In this document: in pieces, positions 1 through 6,245 of the stretch
Position numbering within the stretch: the first letter of the stretch is position 1
Layout: each line of letters starts with the position of its first letter
From: an uncultured Collinsella sp.
GTDB taxonomy: Bacteria > Actinomycetota > Coriobacteriia > Coriobacteriales > Coriobacteriaceae
DNA: 6,258 bases
Direction: 5' to 3'
Assembly: GCA_900555585.1 (NCBI GenBank)
Contig: USLT01000046.1
Coordinates: 1 to 6,258 of the forward strand
The notes under the pieces: generated by a model
What the model was told of the DNA's origin: nothing
The model's input: only the letters and a program-made list of their open reading frames with translations
Database searches by the model: none
Translations under genes and position numbers: made by a program

Positions 1-25
1 TCTCATAAAGGTTAGGGGGTCGTCC

Positions 26-688
26 ATGTCCCAGATCTTCGTCGTCGAGGATGACGCCGCGATCCGCGGCGAGCTGCTGCAGGTGCTCGAGCGCAACGGC
101 TTCCAGACCGCGCACTGCGAGAGGTTCGACCACGTGGTCGAGGATGTGCTGGCCGCCGACCCCGACCTGGTGCTGCTCGACCTCACCCTGCCCGGGACGG
201 ACGGCCAGTTCGTCTGCCGCGAGCTGCGCGCCGAGTCGACGGTCCCCATCGTGGTCCTTACCTCCCGCGTGACCGAGATCGACGAGGTCATGAGCATGAC
301 CATGGGCGCGGACGACTTCGTCTCGAAGCCCTATAGCTCCCGCGTGCTCATCGCGCGCATCACCGCGCTGCTGCGCCGCGTCGGCGCCTCGGAGTCGTCG
401 ACCCTCAAGCACGCGGGCGTGGAACTCGACCCCGCCCGCTCCCTGGCGTATGCGAACGGCAGGCAGGTGGAGCTCACCAAGAACGAGATGCGCATCCTAT
501 CCCTGCTCATGTCGAAGGCGGGGGCCATCGTCTCGCGTGAGGCGATCATGCGCGACCTGTGGGACTCCGACGCCTTCGTCGACGACAACACGCTGACCGT
601 CAACATCAACCGCCTGCGCGGCACGCTCGAGAAGATCGGCGTGACGGGCTATCTGACCACGCACCGCGGCCGCGGCTACTCGGTATAA
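26..688 (+). CDS. OmpR/PhoB-family response regulator (BceR-like)
   Basis: DNA-binding response regulator of 220 residues, the usual length for the OmpR/PhoB family. The receiver domain (about 2-117) shows the acidic pocket E8/D9, phosphoacceptor D52 in LLLDLTLPG, switch T79 and K101-P102. The C-terminal winged helix (about 128-220) carries ELTKNEMRIL (149-158), a recognition helix around 187-203 and the wing ending RGRGYSV. All key residues are present, so it should be phosphorylated by the kinase encoded 9 bp downstream and bind promoter DNA as a dimer. The start is supported by an AGGGGG Shine-Dalgarno (14-19) six bases before the ATG. The BceR-like assignment rests mainly on its BceS-like partner; the regulator alone is a generic OmpR type. 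Bases 1-25 are only the leader, so its promoter and any upstream operon member lie outside the window. Confidence 0.95.
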   Translation: MSQIFVVEDDAAIRGELLQVLERNGFQTAHCERFDHVVEDVLAADPDLVLLDLTLPGTDGQFVCRELRAESTVPIVVLTSRVTEIDEVMSMTMGADDFVSKPYSSRVLIARITALLRRVGASESSTLKHAGVELDPARSLAYANGRQVELTKNEMRILSLLMSKAGAIVSREAIMRDLWDSDAFVDDNTLTVNINRLRGTLEKIGVTGYLTTHRGRGYSV

Positions 689-697
689 GGGGGCGCC

Positions 698-1774
698 ATG
701 ACCTTCGCAGCCTATATCCGGTCCGCATGGCCGACGGTCGCGATCCTGCTCGCCGCGGACCTTCTCGGGGGCTTTATGCTCGTGGTCGGCGGGACGGCCC
801 CCTCCCTCGTCACCCTTGCCTGCGGCATCACCGCCGCTGCCACCGCCTGCGCGCTCGCGGTCGATTACGCCCGCAAGCGCCCGTTCCTGAGCGAGCTCGC
901 CAGCCTCGCGAGCGACCTGGAGCATCCTCTATGGGTGTCGGAGATGGTGGACCGTCCCGATTACGCGGAGGGCGCCGTCGCCTACGACGCGCTCCGGGCC
1001 GTCTCGAAAGCCGCCAACGACGACGTCGCCGTCTATCGCCGGCAGGGCGCCGAGTACCGCGAGTACATCGAGACCTGGGTGCACGAGGCGAAGTCGCCCC
1101 TGGCCGCGGCGCACCTGATGCTCGAGAACATAGAGGACCAGCTGCAGGCGCTGGACGGCAATCCGGTCGACGCCGGGGCCCTGCTCGACCGCATGGGCTC
1201 GTTCGGGGAGGAGCTCGACCGCATGGAGGGCTATGTCGAGCAGGCGCTGTTCTTCGCTCGCTCCGAGACGCTCGACCGCGATTACCTCATCCGCGAGTAC
1301 GGGCTGCGCGATCTGGTCTCCGCCGCCATCCGCGCGAACTCGCACGTCCTGATCTCGTCGCGGGTCTCGCCGGCTCGCGGCGACCTCGACTACCGCGTCT
1401 TCACGGACGAGAAATGGATGCAGTTCATCCTCGGGCAGATCATCCAGAACAGCGTGAAGTACGCGCGCCCCGAGGGCGCGGCGATCGAGTTCTCCGCCGC
1501 CCTGCGGGACGAGGGGCTCTCGAGCGAGCGCGTGGAGCTCGCGATAGCCGACAACGGCTGCGGCGTGAGCGCGGCGGACCTGCCGCGCGTCTTCGAGAGG
1601 GGCTTTACGGGGGAGGCCGGCCGCAGCGGAAAGCGCGCGACGGGTATCGGCCTGTACCTCGTCGAGCGGCTGTGCAGCAAGATGGGCATCGGTATCCGGG
1701 CGGACTCCGTCGAGGGCTCCGGCTTTACCGTGACGCTCTCGTTCCCGACCAACCGGTTTCATTACTTCGAGTAG
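698..1774 (+). CDS. Two-component sensor histidine kinase, BceS-like intramembrane-sensing type
   Basis: Membrane histidine kinase of 358 residues. Two hydrophobic segments (about 11-30 and 36-55) are joined by only about five residues, so there is no extracellular sensor domain; this is the intramembrane-sensing architecture of BceS-type kinases. The cytoplasmic part has an H-box WVHEAKSP with phosphoacceptor H129, N-box QIIQNSVKY (N251), G1 box DNGCG (285-289), F-box VFERGFTG (298-305) and G2 box TGIGLYLV (315-322), all intact. The GFTGEAGR...ATGIGLYL pattern resembles BceS-family kinases, which in Firmicutes sense cell-envelope antibiotics through a partner BceAB ABC transporter. No such transporter follows here; one could lie upstream of the window. 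The Shine-Dalgarno AAGGGGG (687-693) overlaps the regulator stop codon, implying one transcript and probable translational coupling. The actual signal is unknown. Confidence 0.93.
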   Translation: MTFAAYIRSAWPTVAILLAADLLGGFMLVVGGTAPSLVTLACGITAAATACALAVDYARKRPFLSELASLASDLEHPLWVSEMVDRPDYAEGAVAYDALRAVSKAANDDVAVYRRQGAEYREYIETWVHEAKSPLAAAHLMLENIEDQLQALDGNPVDAGALLDRMGSFGEELDRMEGYVEQALFFARSETLDRDYLIREYGLRDLVSAAIRANSHVLISSRVSPARGDLDYRVFTDEKWMQFILGQIIQNSVKYARPEGAAIEFSAALRDEGLSSERVELAIADNGCGVSAADLPRVFERGFTGEAGRSGKRATGIGLYLVERLCSKMGIGIRADSVEGSGFTVTLSFPTNRFHYFE

Positions 1775-1784
1775 GAGGGCGCCC

Positions 1785-2822
1785 ATGCGCGCGAAGGTGA
1801 CGCTCAAGGAGATCGCGCAGGAGGTCGGGATGTCGACCTCGGCCGTCTCCCTCGTGCTCAACGACCGGCCGTGCCGCATCTCCGAGGACAAGCGCCGACT
1901 CATCAAGGAGGTGGCCGCCCGCAAGCGCTACGTCCCCAACCTGATCGCGCGCAGCCTGGTCATGCAGCAGTCGCAGACCATCGGCCTGATCGTTCCCAAC
2001 ATCGAGAGCCGCTTCTTCTCCCGCGTCGCCCGCAACGTCGAGGTTCGCCTGCGCGAGCGCGGATACGCCCTCTTCATCATGAACTCGGACTTCTCCTCGG
2101 AGCGCGAGGACGAGCTGGTGCGCCTCCTGCTCAACCGCGGCGTCGACGGCCTGCTGCTCATCACCGCCAGCGAGCTCGATGCCGACCAGGGCCTCGTCGA
2201 CATCCTCGACCACCTGCCGGTGCCCCTGGTGATGGTCGACCGCTTCATCGACGGCGTCCCCGGCGACCGGGTGCGCTTCGATTCCGAGCTCGGCGGCTAC
2301 CTCGCGACGTCCCACCTGATCGAGGCGGGCCACGAGCGCATCGCCTGCCTGGTCAACACCTCCTCGCACAACGGCCGTTCGCGCCTGGCGGGATATCGCC
2401 GCGCTTACCTGGAGCATGGGATCGAGGTCGACGACGGGCTGGTGTTCCCGAGCGACTACACCATCGCCGACGGCGCCGCCGCGGCGGAGCGCCTGGCCGA
2501 GACCGATGCCACCGCGATCTTCGCGAGCTCGGACAGCATCGCGCTGGGCGTTCTCAAGACGCTCTACGCGCGCGGGCGCCGCGTGCCCCGCGACTATTCT
2601 CTGGTGAGCTATGACAACTCGGCCGCCGACGCGCTGTTCGAGCCGGCGCTCACCGCCATCGAGCAGGACTCCGCGGAGCTCGCCCGCAACGCGGTCGACC
2701 TGCTCCTCGCGCGCGTGGAGGGAGCGTCGGGCGAGGCGGGCCCATCGACTGCGGAGCGCCCCTTCGAGGACCGGGTCCTGTCGCCGCGCCTCGTCGTCAA
2801 CATGAGCGTATCGCCGCGCTAG
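1785..2822 (+). CDS. LacI/GalR-family transcriptional regulator
   Basis: Sugar- or metabolite-responsive repressor of 345 residues, standard for the family. The N-terminal helix-turn-helix (about 5-27) reads VTLKEIAQEVGMSTSAVSLV followed by LND. T18/S19 align with the base-reading pair of the recognition helix (Y17/Q18 in LacI, T15/T16 in PurR). The hinge helix NLIARSL (52-58) has the Leu that normally inserts at a central CpG of the operator. Residues about 64-340 form the periplasmic-binding-protein-like effector domain, with VDR (151-153) and ASSDSIALG (247-255) at usual ligand-contacting positions. The effector cannot be told from sequence. An AGGAGG Shine-Dalgarno (1773-1778) overlaps the kinase stop codon, so the gene is in the kinase operon. 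Two palindromes with a central CpG just downstream, before the phosphoketolase gene, are its likely binding sites. No convincing terminator follows it. Confidence 0.95.
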   Translation: MRAKVTLKEIAQEVGMSTSAVSLVLNDRPCRISEDKRRLIKEVAARKRYVPNLIARSLVMQQSQTIGLIVPNIESRFFSRVARNVEVRLRERGYALFIMNSDFSSEREDELVRLLLNRGVDGLLLITASELDADQGLVDILDHLPVPLVMVDRFIDGVPGDRVRFDSELGGYLATSHLIEAGHERIACLVNTSSHNGRSRLAGYRRAYLEHGIEVDDGLVFPSDYTIADGAAAAERLAETDATAIFASSDSIALGVLKTLYARGRRVPRDYSLVSYDNSAADALFEPALTAIEQDSAELARNAVDLLLARVEGASGEAGPSTAERPFEDRVLSPRLVVNMSVSPR

Positions 2823-2872
2823 CCCTGCCCGACAGGTCTCCAACTTGTATGCCGAATTATGTACAGATTGGT

Positions 2873-2888
2873 GATAAAACGTTTTAGC
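2873..2888. promoter_or_regulatory. Operator O1, LacI-family palindrome
   Basis: The site is a perfect 12-bp palindrome TAAAACGTTTTA (2875-2886) with a central CpG at 2880/2881. The next base pair outward is mismatched (A2874/G2887) and the one after matches (G2873/C2888). It shares the 14-mer GATAAAACGTTTTA with O2. A symmetric site centred on CG is the standard shape for LacI/GalR-family repressors; assigning it to the adjacent regulator is inference from position. Confidence 0.75.
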
Positions 2889-2894
2889 TGGATA

Positions 2895-2910
2895 GATAAA
2901 ACGTTTTATC
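2895..2910. promoter_or_regulatory. Operator O2, perfect 16-bp LacI-family palindrome
   Basis: GATAAAACGTTTTATC is a perfect 16-bp palindrome with its central CpG at 2902/2903, ending 45 bp before the xfp start codon. Its centre is exactly 22 bp from that of O1, about two helical turns, so two repressor dimers would sit on nearly the same face of the DNA and could bind cooperatively. It is the better-conserved of the two sites and the likely primary operator. Confidence 0.8.
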
Positions 2911-2943
2911 AACTACAGTCACGATATCGATGCAATCAAGTTG

Positions 2944-2949
2944 AAAGGA
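2944..2949 (+). promoter_or_regulatory. Shine-Dalgarno that sets the xfp start
   Basis: AAAGGA lies six bases before the ATG at 2956. The reading frame is open back to a TTG at 2941, but starting there would place this ribosome-binding site inside the coding sequence. The protein beginning [10 protein letters not shown] also matches how phosphoketolases normally begin. Confidence 0.8.
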
Positions 2950-2955
2950 CGGGCG

Positions 2956-5481
2956 ATGGCTCAGCCTATTATCGGAACCCCCTGGAACAAGATGGAAGGC
3001 CCCGTGAGCGAGGAGCGCCTCGAGGGCGTCGACCGCTATTGGCGCGCCGCCAACTACCTCTCGGTCGGCCAGATCTACCTGCGTTCCAACCCTCTGATGC
3101 GCAAGGACTACCCGGACGTCAAGACCGGCGAGCCCCGCGACTTCGGCCGCCCGGACGTGAAGCACCGTCTCGTGGGCCACTGGGGCACCACCCCCGGCAT
3201 CAACTTCCTGATGGGACACGTCAACCGCCTCATCGCCGACCACGGCCAGAACGCCGTCTTCCTGATGGGCCCCGGCCACGGCGGCCCCGCCGGCACCGCG
3301 CAGTCCCTGCTCGACGGCACCTATCGCGAGATCCGCCCCGACATCACCGATGACGAGGCGGGCCTCGAGAAGTTCTTCCGCCAGTTCAGCTACCCCGGCG
3401 GCATCCCGAGCCACTTCGCGCCCGAGACCCCCGGCTCCATCCACGAGGGCGGCGAGCTCGGCTACTGCCTCTCCCACGCCTACGGCGCCATCATGGACAA
3501 CCCGAGCCTGCTCGCGGTCGCCGTCGTCGGCGACGGCGAGGCCGAGACCGGCCCGCTGGCGACCAGCTGGCAGTCCAACAAGCTCGTGAACCCCGCGACC
3601 GACGGCATCGTCCTGCCGATCCTGCACCTCAACGGCTACAAGATCGCAAACCCGACGATTCTCGCCCGCGTCTCCGACGAGGAGCTCGACCAGTTCTTCC
3701 GCGGCATGGGCTATAACCCCTACGTCTTCGAGGCCGGCTTCGACGACGAGTCCCATGCGTCCATCCACGCCCGCTTCGCCGAGCTCTTCGAGACCGTGTT
3801 CGACGAGATCTGCGACATCAAGGCGAAGGCGACCGCCCAGCTCGAGTCCGGGCAGACCGTGACCCGCCCGATGTACCCCATGATCGTCTTCCGCACTCCC
3901 AAGGGCTGGACCTGCCCCAAGGAGATCGACGGCAAGAAGACCGAGGACTCCTGGCGCGCGCACCAGGTCCCGCTGGCGAGCGCCAAGGACACCCACGAGC
4001 ACTTCCGCGTCCTGCGCAGCTGGCTGCGCTCCTATGAGCCCGAGGGCCTCTTCACCGAGGACGGCGCCATCCGTCCCGAGGTGACGGCTTTCATGCCCGC
4101 GGGCGACCTGCGCCTGGGCGCCAACCCCAACGCCAACGGCGGCGTGATCCGCCGCGAGCTCGTCCTGCCCGACGTCCACGCCCACGAGGTGCCCGTCGCC
4201 GAGCGCGGCCACGGCTGGGGCATGACCGAGGCGGCTCGCGTCTTCGGCGAGTACACCCGCGACGTGCTCGCCGCCAACGAGGACGACTTCCGCATCTTCG
4301 GCCCCGACGAGACCGCGTCCAACCGCCTGCAGGCCGCCTACGAGGTCACCGGTAAGCAGTGGAACGCCGGCTTCCGCGAGGACGCCGACAACGACCAGCT
4401 CCTGGTTTCCTCGGGCAAGGTCGTCGAGCAGCTCTCCGAGCACCAGTGCGAGGGCTTCCTCGAGGGCTACGTGCTGACCGGCCGCCACGGCGTTTGGTCG
4501 AGCTACGAGAGCTTCGTGCACGTGGTCGACTCCATGGTCAACCAGCACTGCAAGTGGCTCGAGGCATGCCGGCGCGAGATTCCCTGGCGCAAGCCCATCG
4601 CCGGCCTCAACATCCTGCTGTCCAGCCACGTCTGGCGCCAGGACCACAACGGCTTCTCGCACCAGGACCCGGGCTTCATCGACCTGCTGCTCAACAAGGC
4701 CAACGACACCCACGTGGTGAACGCCTACTATCCGGCCGACGCCAACATGGCCCTCGCCGTCGCCGAGCGCTCCTACAAGTCGACCGACTGCGTCAACGCG
4801 ATCTTCTGCGGCAAGCAGCCCGCCCCGACCTTCCAGACCGTGGACGAGGCCCTCGCCGAGCTCGAGCAGGGCGCCGCGGTGTGGGAGTGGGCGAGCACCG
4901 CTGACTCCCTGGCCGAGGCCGACCTGGTGATCGGCACCTGCGGCGACGTGCCCACGCTCGAGGCGCTGGCCGCCGTCGACCTGCTGCGCGAGATGGGCGT
5001 CAAGGTCTGGTTCGCCAACGTCGTCGACCTGCTCAAGATCCAAAACGCCAGCGAGAACGACGAGGCCCTGTCCGACGAGCGCTTCTCGGAGCTCTTCGGC
5101 GCCGGCGAGAAGCCCGTGCTCTTCTGCTTCCACGCCTACGCGGGCACCATCCGCCGCCTGATCTGGGACCGTCCCGGCCATGATGCCTGGCACGTCCACG
5201 GCTACGAGGAGAAGGGCTCGACCACCACGCCCTTCGACATGCTGCGCCTCAACAACATGGATCGCTGGGGCCTGGCCGCCGACGCGCTGCGCCTGGTCGA
5301 CGCCGACCGCTTCGCCGAGAAGATCGCCGAGTGGGAGGCCTTCCGCCTGGAGGCCTTCGAGTTCGCGGTCGATGAGGGCTACGACCACCCCGCCTTCACC
5401 GACTGGGTCTGGCCCGAGGCTGCCGCCTCGATGGGCGAGGGCCTGAGCGCCACCCAGCTGACCGCCGGCGACAACGAGTAA
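2956..5481 (+). CDS. xfp: Xylulose-5-phosphate/fructose-6-phosphate phosphoketolase
   Basis: Thiamine-diphosphate enzyme of 841 residues, cytoplasmic. It cleaves xylulose 5-phosphate (and, in Xfp-type enzymes, fructose 6-phosphate) with phosphate to acetyl-phosphate plus glyceraldehyde 3-phosphate (or erythrose 4-phosphate), the key step of the bifid shunt and phosphoketolase pathway. Signature blocks are intact: [11 protein letters not shown] (71-81), [10 protein letters not shown] (104-113), [14 protein letters not shown] (148-161), the ThDP/metal motif GDGEAETGP (192-200), [10 protein letters not shown] (449-458), SEHQ (494-497) and [17 protein letters not shown] (557-573). H75, H108, H153, H336 and H569 fall where active-site histidines are known in Bifidobacterium Xfp, and E495 fits the cofactor-activating Glu. 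From memory the protein strongly resembles bifidobacterial Xfp, including its TAGDNE end, but is about 16 residues longer, with extra sequence near 50-66. Arg codons are almost all CGC/CGT, suggesting high expression. Dual substrate use is inferred. Confidence 0.97.
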   Translation: MAQPIIGTPWNKMEGPVSEERLEGVDRYWRAANYLSVGQIYLRSNPLMRKDYPDVKTGEPRDFGRPDVKHRLVGHWGTTPGINFLMGHVNRLIADHGQNAVFLMGPGHGGPAGTAQSLLDGTYREIRPDITDDEAGLEKFFRQFSYPGGIPSHFAPETPGSIHEGGELGYCLSHAYGAIMDNPSLLAVAVVGDGEAETGPLATSWQSNKLVNPATDGIVLPILHLNGYKIANPTILARVSDEELDQFFRGMGYNPYVFEAGFDDESHASIHARFAELFETVFDEICDIKAKATAQLESGQTVTRPMYPMIVFRTPKGWTCPKEIDGKKTEDSWRAHQVPLASAKDTHEHFRVLRSWLRSYEPEGLFTEDGAIRPEVTAFMPAGDLRLGANPNANGGVIRRELVLPDVHAHEVPVAERGHGWGMTEAARVFGEYTRDVLAANEDDFRIFGPDETASNRLQAAYEVTGKQWNAGFREDADNDQLLVSSGKVVEQLSEHQCEGFLEGYVLTGRHGVWSSYESFVHVVDSMVNQHCKWLEACRREIPWRKPIAGLNILLSSHVWRQDHNGFSHQDPGFIDLLLNKANDTHVVNAYYPADANMALAVAERSYKSTDCVNAIFCGKQPAPTFQTVDEALAELEQGAAVWEWASTADSLAEADLVIGTCGDVPTLEALAAVDLLREMGVKVWFANVVDLLKIQNASENDEALSDERFSELFGAGEKPVLFCFHAYAGTIRRLIWDRPGHDAWHVHGYEEKGSTTTPFDMLRLNNMDRWGLAADALRLVDADRFAEKIAEWEAFRLEAFEFAVDEGYDHPAFTDWVWPEAAASMGEGLSATQLTAGDNE

Positions 5482-5508
5482 TCGCTCCGCGGGCATATCG
5501 AACTAAAA

Positions 5509-5543
5509 AGAGGAAGCCTTCCGCTGGTCGGGAGGCTTCCTCT
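5509..5543 (+). terminator. Intrinsic terminator of xfp
   Basis: A GC-rich hairpin begins 28 bases past the xfp stop codon. GAGGAAGCC (5510-5518) pairs with GGCTTCCTC (5534-5542), and the stem continues with one bulged T to C5521-C5522/G5531-G5532; the loop is 5523-5530. An A-run (5505-5509) precedes it and a short mixed T-rich stretch follows. The T-tract is weak, so termination may be incomplete. Confidence 0.8.
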
Positions 5544-5563
5544 CGTTCATGGACTTTAGTCCG

Positions 5564-5583
5564 TGCCGCGCGTTAGCGCGGCA
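5564..5583 (+). repeat. Hairpin at the IS left end (8-bp stem, GTTA loop)
   Basis: TGCCGCGC (5564-5571) and GCGCGGCA (5576-5583) form a perfect 8-bp stem around loop GTTA. A smaller hairpin, GGAC-TTTA-GTCC (5551-5562), sits one base upstream. Whether these belong to the element or to the target DNA depends on where the left boundary is; both loops contain TTA followed by G, like a family target site. Confidence 0.6.
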
Positions 5584-5590
5584 TAGAAAA

Positions 5591-5609
5591 CCACCCGCTG
5601 CGCGGGTGG
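5591..5609 (+). repeat. IS200/IS605 left-end subterminal hairpin
   Basis: CCACCCGC (5591-5598) pairs with GCGGGTGG (5602-5609) around a three-base TGC loop. The A-rich foot (5587-5590) precedes it. The right-end sequence repeats the AAACCACCC start of this structure, so this is the likely TnpA recognition hairpin of the left end, with the A-rich foot as candidate guide bases. In the mRNA it would also fold upstream of tnpA. Confidence 0.7.
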
Positions 5610-5635
5610 AGGCCATGTTCCGCTACGCGACTGGC

Positions 5636-5690
5636 CACCCGCCCCTCTAGGATGGTGATTGTTCAGGTCGCCGGCCCCGAGGGGAAGGTG
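5636..5690 (+). promoter_or_regulatory. Leader stem that sequesters the tnpA ribosome-binding site
   Basis: Bases 5636-5647 (CACCCGCCCCTC) pair with 5679-5690 (GAGGGGAAGGTG) in ten base pairs interrupted by one 2x2 internal loop (C5640-G5641 against A5685-A5686). The 3' arm contains the tnpA Shine-Dalgarno GGAAGGTG (5683-5690), so this fold would hide it. Occlusion of the ribosome-binding site is established for IS200 and keeps transposase scarce; applying it here is inference from the pairing. Confidence 0.6.
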
Positions 5691-5696
5691 ATAGCC

Positions 5697-6170
5697 ATGG
5701 CGCAGAGGGCGAACAGCCTCGCGCACACGAAGTGGCTCTGCAAGTACCACATCGTGTTCACACCGAAGTATAGAAGGAAGGCCATCTACAACCAATACCG
5801 AAGGGACCTGGGGGAGATCCTCAGGCAGCTCTGCCAATGGAAGGGCGTCGAGATCATAGAGGGGCACCTGATGCCCGACCACGTGCACATGCTGGTGAGC
5901 ATCCCGCCCAAGATCTCGGTGTCGAGCTTCATGGGCTACCTGAAGGGGAAGAGCTCGCTGATGATGTTCGACCGGCACGCCAACCTCAAGTACAAGTTCG
6001 GCAACAGGAAGTTCTGGGCGGAGGGCTACTACGTGTCCACCGTCGGGCTGAACGAGGCGACGATCGCGAAGTACATCAGGGAGCAGGAGTCCGCCGACAT
6101 CGCCCTGGACAGGCTGAGCGTCAAGGAGCACGAGGACCCCTTCTCGACGAAGGGGTGCAAGAAAAGCTAG
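5697..6170 (+). CDS. tnpA: IS200/IS605-family Y1 HUH transposase TnpA
   Basis: Single-strand DNA transposase of 157 residues, normal length for IS200 TnpA, which cuts and rejoins the top strand at hairpin ends as a dimer. The HUH metal-binding motif is HVH at 62-64 within GHLMPDHVHMLVSIPPK, and the nucleophile is Tyr126 in AKYIREQ. The block KISVSSFMGYLKGKSS (72-87) and FDRHANLKYKFGNRKFW (91-107) match the family closely. No frameshift or stop is seen, so it looks functional. The ATG at 5697 is chosen because GGAAGGTG lies six bases upstream and the protein then begins MAQRANSLAHTKW, as relatives do; the in-frame ATG at 5652 would add 15 residues running through the leader. Of ten Arg codons eight are AGG/AGA and none CGC, unlike xfp, which supports foreign origin. 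Confidence 0.95.
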   Translation: MAQRANSLAHTKWLCKYHIVFTPKYRRKAIYNQYRRDLGEILRQLCQWKGVEIIEGHLMPDHVHMLVSIPPKISVSSFMGYLKGKSSLMMFDRHANLKYKFGNRKFWAEGYYVSTVGLNEATIAKYIREQESADIALDRLSVKEHEDPFSTKGCKKS

Positions 6171-6216
6171 TCCGCCGACGCGGCTCGCCACGAGTCAATG
6201 GCAGTCGGGCCTTCAC

Positions 6217-6238
6217 CCCTAGGGTTGTGTCCTAAGGG
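6217..6238 (+). repeat. Hairpin between tnpA and the IS right end
   Basis: CCCTAGG (6217-6223) pairs with CCTAAGGG (6231-6238), giving seven base pairs with one bulged A and loop GTTGTGT. It could be a weak terminator for tnpA or part of the right-end structure; there is no T-tract after it. Confidence 0.4.
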
Positions 6239-6245
6239 CAAACCA

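Larger units (their letters stand above)
2841..2955 (+). promoter_or_regulatory. AT-rich promoter/operator region upstream of xfp
   Basis: This gap between the LacI-type gene and xfp is clearly richer in A/T than the genes on either side and contains both operator palindromes, so it almost certainly holds the xfp promoter. I cannot fix the -35/-10 pair. The best weak candidate is TGGATA (2889-2894) with TACAGT (2914-2919), each 4/6 to the sigma-70 consensus, but the 19-base spacer is long. If correct, the second operator would fill the spacer and block RNA polymerase directly. Mapping the transcript 5' end would settle it. Confidence 0.5.

Noticed and set aside
559..1800. 413-codon plus-strand frame overlapping the regulator and kinase
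   Set aside because: Arg/Gly/Pro-rich translation in an alternative frame of the kinase gene, with no domain and no own ribosome-binding site.
2824..2836. Possible terminator after the LacI-type gene
   Set aside because: Only a four-base-pair stem with no T-run.
1725..2912. Long minus-strand open frame opposite the LacI-type gene
   Set aside because: Shadow of a GC-rich gene with low-complexity composition, running into the operator region and lacking any family signature.
2922..2929. CGATATCG palindrome upstream of xfp as a third operator
   Set aside because: It does not match the TAAAACGTTTTA core, and an 8-bp palindrome can easily occur by chance.
2941..2955. TTG start for xfp five codons upstream
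   Set aside because: It would put the Shine-Dalgarno inside the gene; ATG 2956 has correct spacing and a family-like N-terminus.
2884..5496. Very long open frame (about 870 codons) on the minus strand opposite xfp
   Set aside because: It is a by-product of strongly biased GC-rich codons in xfp. Its translation is low-complexity (rich in V, A, G, L, D, E) with no recognisable domain, while xfp on the other strand is certain.
5652..5696. Upstream ATG for tnpA
   Set aside because: It has a poor ribosome-binding site, the added residues do not resemble TnpA, and the region is better explained as a structured leader.
5556..6191. Minus-strand open frame covering the transposase
   Set aside because: Shadow of tnpA without a recognisable domain. 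An antisense RNA like that of IS200 is possible, but no promoter for one could be seen.
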